Assembly: GCA_002345625.1 (NCBI GenBank)
Contig: DDWE01000001.1
Span: forward strand, 1 to 8,359
Direction: 5' to 3'
Length of the DNA stretch: 8,359 nucleotides
DNA from: Desulfuromonadaceae bacterium UBA2294
GTDB lineage: Bacteria; Desulfobacterota; Desulfuromonadia; Desulfuromonadales; UBA2294
Shown here: one piece after another, positions 6,362 to 8,359 of the stretch
Position numbering within the stretch: position 1 is the first letter of the stretch
Layout: every line of letters starts with the position of its first letter
Notes under the pieces: generated by a model
What the model was told of the DNA's origin: nothing
Database searches by the model: none
The model's input: only the letters and a program-made list of their open reading frames with translations
Made by a program: the position numbers and the translations under genes

Positions 6362-7504
6362 ATGATGCGACGATTTTTCTGTATCTGCCTGCTGACGACC
6401 TTCTGCCTCAGTGCGCTGCCTGCCGCGCATGCAACGGAGACCACACCGTTGACCCAGCGCGACCTGATGATTGCCCTGGTCAATGGTCTTGGCTGGTCCT
6501 TCGGGTTACCGGACGAGCCGACGGATGACGATTACCTGCAGATACTTTCCGGCCGCCGCCATCTGCGTCTGGAGGTGGAGCGACTGGTCGGCAACGACAC
6601 GCCACTGATCACCAAAGAGACCTTCAGCTTCGGCAACTTCAGCGGTGAGGGGTGGTTGCAAGGACCGCGCGAAACGGTCAAAACAACCCTCCCCTTCCTG
6701 CTTCCTCTCTCCGGTACGTATAAGGTCCGCGCCCGCTTGATGTCAGACGGATTTACCTTTAACTTCGGCATTGAACGCCTGCAGGTTGACGGCGGCACGC
6801 GCCTGACCGATACGGACGTAGGGACCGTCACCCTCAATGCCGGTCCGCAGCTGATCAGGGTGGACTTCCCCGCCCGCGGCGGGATGGACTTTATCGAACT
6901 CGACGCCCTGCCGGCAAAGCCGATCGCCCCGCCGGGGGGATGGGTTCTGGAGCGAACGTTGACTTCGGCTGATCTGTCGAGTGTCGCCCTGCAACTCCTC
7001 GACCGGTTCGACCAACTCCCGCTCAAGGGCGAAACCATCATGGTTGAGGCTGAAGACCTGTCGCTGCCGCCATCACTGCCGATTCAGAAAAGTCATCACC
7101 TTGGCGCCCCAAGCTGTGGAGCATGGATCCGGGCCGGAGCAAATCCAGCCACCCTGCAGGCAACCGTGAACGTCCCTGCCGACGGCATCTACTCCCTGGG
7201 ATTGCGCCTCAGAGGCAAAGAGGAGTGGTCCGGCCTGATCAACAACAGAATTGCGTTTCAGGTCAAGCCGGGACCGGCCCTCAACGACTTTGTTGCCGGG
7301 GCCTTCCCCCTGGCAAAAGGGACCAACCAGTTGACTTTTTTCATCCCGCCGTTTGCAGGGCTCGACTGCATCAGGCTGATCCCGCACGATGCTTCACCAA
7401 CGGCAATCTCCCGACTTGGAGGACTGCATGCCGAACCTGCGCCAACACGCACCGAACTGGATGCGGTGATCCGGCTGTTAGCAGCATTCGGAATCCGTCG
7501 CTGA
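6362..7504 (+). CDS. Exported protein of unknown function with tandem carbohydrate-binding-module-like domains
   Basis: 380 residues. An N-terminal signal peptide has a basic start (MMRR), a hydrophobic core to about residue 19 and an A-H-A cleavage site before T25, so it is secreted or periplasmic. The Cys at residue 15 does not form a lipobox. The mature part has a short helical segment (about 29-66), then two beta-rich units, about 68-183 and 226-342, that align with each other (LRLEVERL/IMVEAEDL, SGTYKVRARL/DGIYSLGLRL, MDFIELDAL/LDCIRLIPH). The pattern E-A-E start, central G-x-Y and C-terminal D-x-I-x-L resembles CBM6/CBM35-type beta-sandwiches, which often bind sugars; that is a fold-level guess. 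No catalytic domain, membrane anchor or LPXTG-like sorting signal is seen. A Pro-rich linker joins the units. comEC starts 5 bases downstream, so the two are probably one operon and this protein might work at the cell surface or periplasm with DNA uptake. I do not recognise a named gene. Confidence 0.9.
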   Translation: MMRRFFCICLLTTFCLSALPAAHATETTPLTQRDLMIALVNGLGWSFGLPDEPTDDDYLQILSGRRHLRLEVERLVGNDTPLITKETFSFGNFSGEGWLQGPRETVKTTLPFLLPLSGTYKVRARLMSDGFTFNFGIERLQVDGGTRLTDTDVGTVTLNAGPQLIRVDFPARGGMDFIELDALPAKPIAPPGGWVLERTLTSADLSSVALQLLDRFDQLPLKGETIMVEAEDLSLPPSLPIQKSHHLGAPSCGAWIRAGANPATLQATVNVPADGIYSLGLRLRGKEEWSGLINNRIAFQVKPGPALNDFVAGAFPLAKGTNQLTFFIPPFAGLDCIRLIPHDASPTAISRLGGLHAEPAPTRTELDAVIRLLAAFGIRR

Positions 7505-7509
7505 CAGCG

Positions 7510-8359
7510 ATGCCCCTGCTGCGTCCACTCATCGGCTATATTGCCGGTTTGATTTCAGCCTCCTTCCTCCCCGTAATCAGTCTGCCCGGTCTACTGACGG
7601 GGTTTATTGCCGCCAGCCTCGCCCTGTTTCTGTTGCCGGCACATCGCCTTAAGCCCCTCCTTTTGCTGACGGCATTTTTATGCGCCGGCGCAATCCACTA
7701 CCAGCTGCAGACCACACCGCCGGACAACGCCTTGCATATCCACTGGTCGACGGGCAAAGGGAACCTTTTGCTTGAAGGGACGGTTGTCCAACAGGAAAAA
7801 CGGCTGGATAATGGTGCCGCCCTGTTGATCGATGTCAGTGGCCGTGGACAGGCTGCGCCGCTACAACCTGCCTGCGGCCTGGTGCGGATCACCGTTGAGA
7901 CCGACAGTGCACCGTTGCACCCCGGTGACCGGATCCGTGTACAAACGCCCTTACGTCGACCACAACGTTTTGGCACGCCCGGTGAGTTCGATGCACCTCG
8001 CCATCTGGCCTGGCGCGGTATTTTTGCCACCGGCTTTGTTCGCGACAGCCGCGACATTGTCCGCAGCGCTGACCAACCGGAAAAATCAGTCACTTTTTTG
8101 TTACAGGGCTGGCGGCAACAGGTGGGCGACTATATCACCGCACAGATCGACCCGCAGAATGCGCCCTTGTTACGCGCTCTGGCAACCGGCGAACGGGGCA
8201 GCATTGAACCCCGCCAGCGGGAGCTGCTGGCCAAAGGCGGCATCGCACACCTGTTTGCCATCTCCGGGCTGCATCTGGGTCTGGTCGCCAGCCTGCTCTA
8301 CCTCCTCGTTCGTACTATCTACAGCCGCTGTCCGCGACTGTTGCTGTTCTGCCCGCCGC
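7510..8359 (+). CDS. comEC: ComEC/Rec2-family DNA internalisation channel, 5' part
   Basis: The first 283 codons of a gene that continues past the right edge; the full family is typically 700-850 residues. ComEC forms the inner-membrane channel that passes single-stranded DNA into the cytoplasm during natural transformation. The N-terminus has three hydrophobic helices (about 7-24, 27-43 and 48-66), then a soluble OB-like DUF4131 region (about 67-180) with the family phrase RFGTPGEFDAPRHLAWRGI (153-171). The competence domain then begins, with LATGERGSI (224-232) and the hallmark GGIAHLFAISGLHLGL (243-258). Start ATG 7510 is 5 bases after the stop of the exported-protein gene. No Shine-Dalgarno sequence is evident, so translation is likely coupled to that gene. 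No frameshift or stop occurs within the visible part. The C-terminal metallo-beta-lactamase-like domain, if present, lies outside the window. Having comEC alone does not show that the organism is competent. Confidence 0.95.
   Translation, partial: MPLLRPLIGYIAGLISASFLPVISLPGLLTGFIAASLALFLLPAHRLKPLLLLTAFLCAGAIHYQLQTTPPDNALHIHWSTGKGNLLLEGTVVQQEKRLDNGAALLIDVSGRGQAAPLQPACGLVRITVETDSAPLHPGDRIRVQTPLRRPQRFGTPGEFDAPRHLAWRGIFATGFVRDSRDIVRSADQPEKSVTFLLQGWRQQVGDYITAQIDPQNAPLLRALATGERGSIEPRQRELLAKGGIAHLFAISGLHLGLVASLLYLLVRTIYSRCPRLLLFCPP

Noticed and set aside
6362..6439. Lipoprotein signal in the exported protein
   Set aside because: The Cys at residue 15 is preceded by T-T-F, not the small residues of a lipobox, and a clear A-H-A signal peptidase I site follows.
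7698..8093. 131-codon minus-strand open frame within comEC
   Set aside because: It is antisense to the conserved DUF4131 region of comEC and has no domain of its own.

Overview
The window reads as ordinary bacterial chromosome, moderately GC-rich and densely coded. A PAS-rich sensor kinase paired with a sigma-54 activator, a free-standing receiver and a probable receptor-like gene, next to a large comEC, fits a motile, environment-sensing Gram-negative such as a deltaproteobacterium of the Desulfuromonas/Geobacter type. That placement is inference from gene content; no marker gene here proves it. I saw no tRNA, rRNA, CRISPR array, insertion sequence or phage gene.

Minus-strand half (1-5917, transcribed right to left): a 1123-residue membrane sensor histidine kinase (double-Cache-like extracytoplasmic sensor, HAMP, four PAS domains, HisKA, HATPase) overlaps by 4 bases the gene for a sigma-54-dependent response regulator with an unusual receiver-PAS-AAA+-Fis layout. 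After a 230-base gap rich in inverted repeats comes a single-domain CheY-like receiver. 34 bases beyond that, a GTG-started gene runs off the left edge of the window and may encode a cytoplasmic chemotaxis-type protein. The likely logic is: extracytoplasmic ligand -> kinase -> phosphorylated activator -> sigma-54 promoters elsewhere. The separate receiver is a possible second phosphoryl acceptor or a link to the receptor-like protein.

Middle (5918-6361): a 444-base divergent intergenic region without a convincing gene. It holds a good extended -10 promoter for the kinase operon and the leader of the rightward gene.

Plus-strand half (6362-8359): a 380-residue exported protein made of two diverged copies of a beta-sandwich, carbohydrate-binding-module-like domain, followed after only 5 bases by comEC, the inner-membrane DNA-uptake channel, which runs off the right edge. 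The exported protein is the least explained item. It is apparently co-translated with the competence channel, and no function for it can be recognised from sequence alone.
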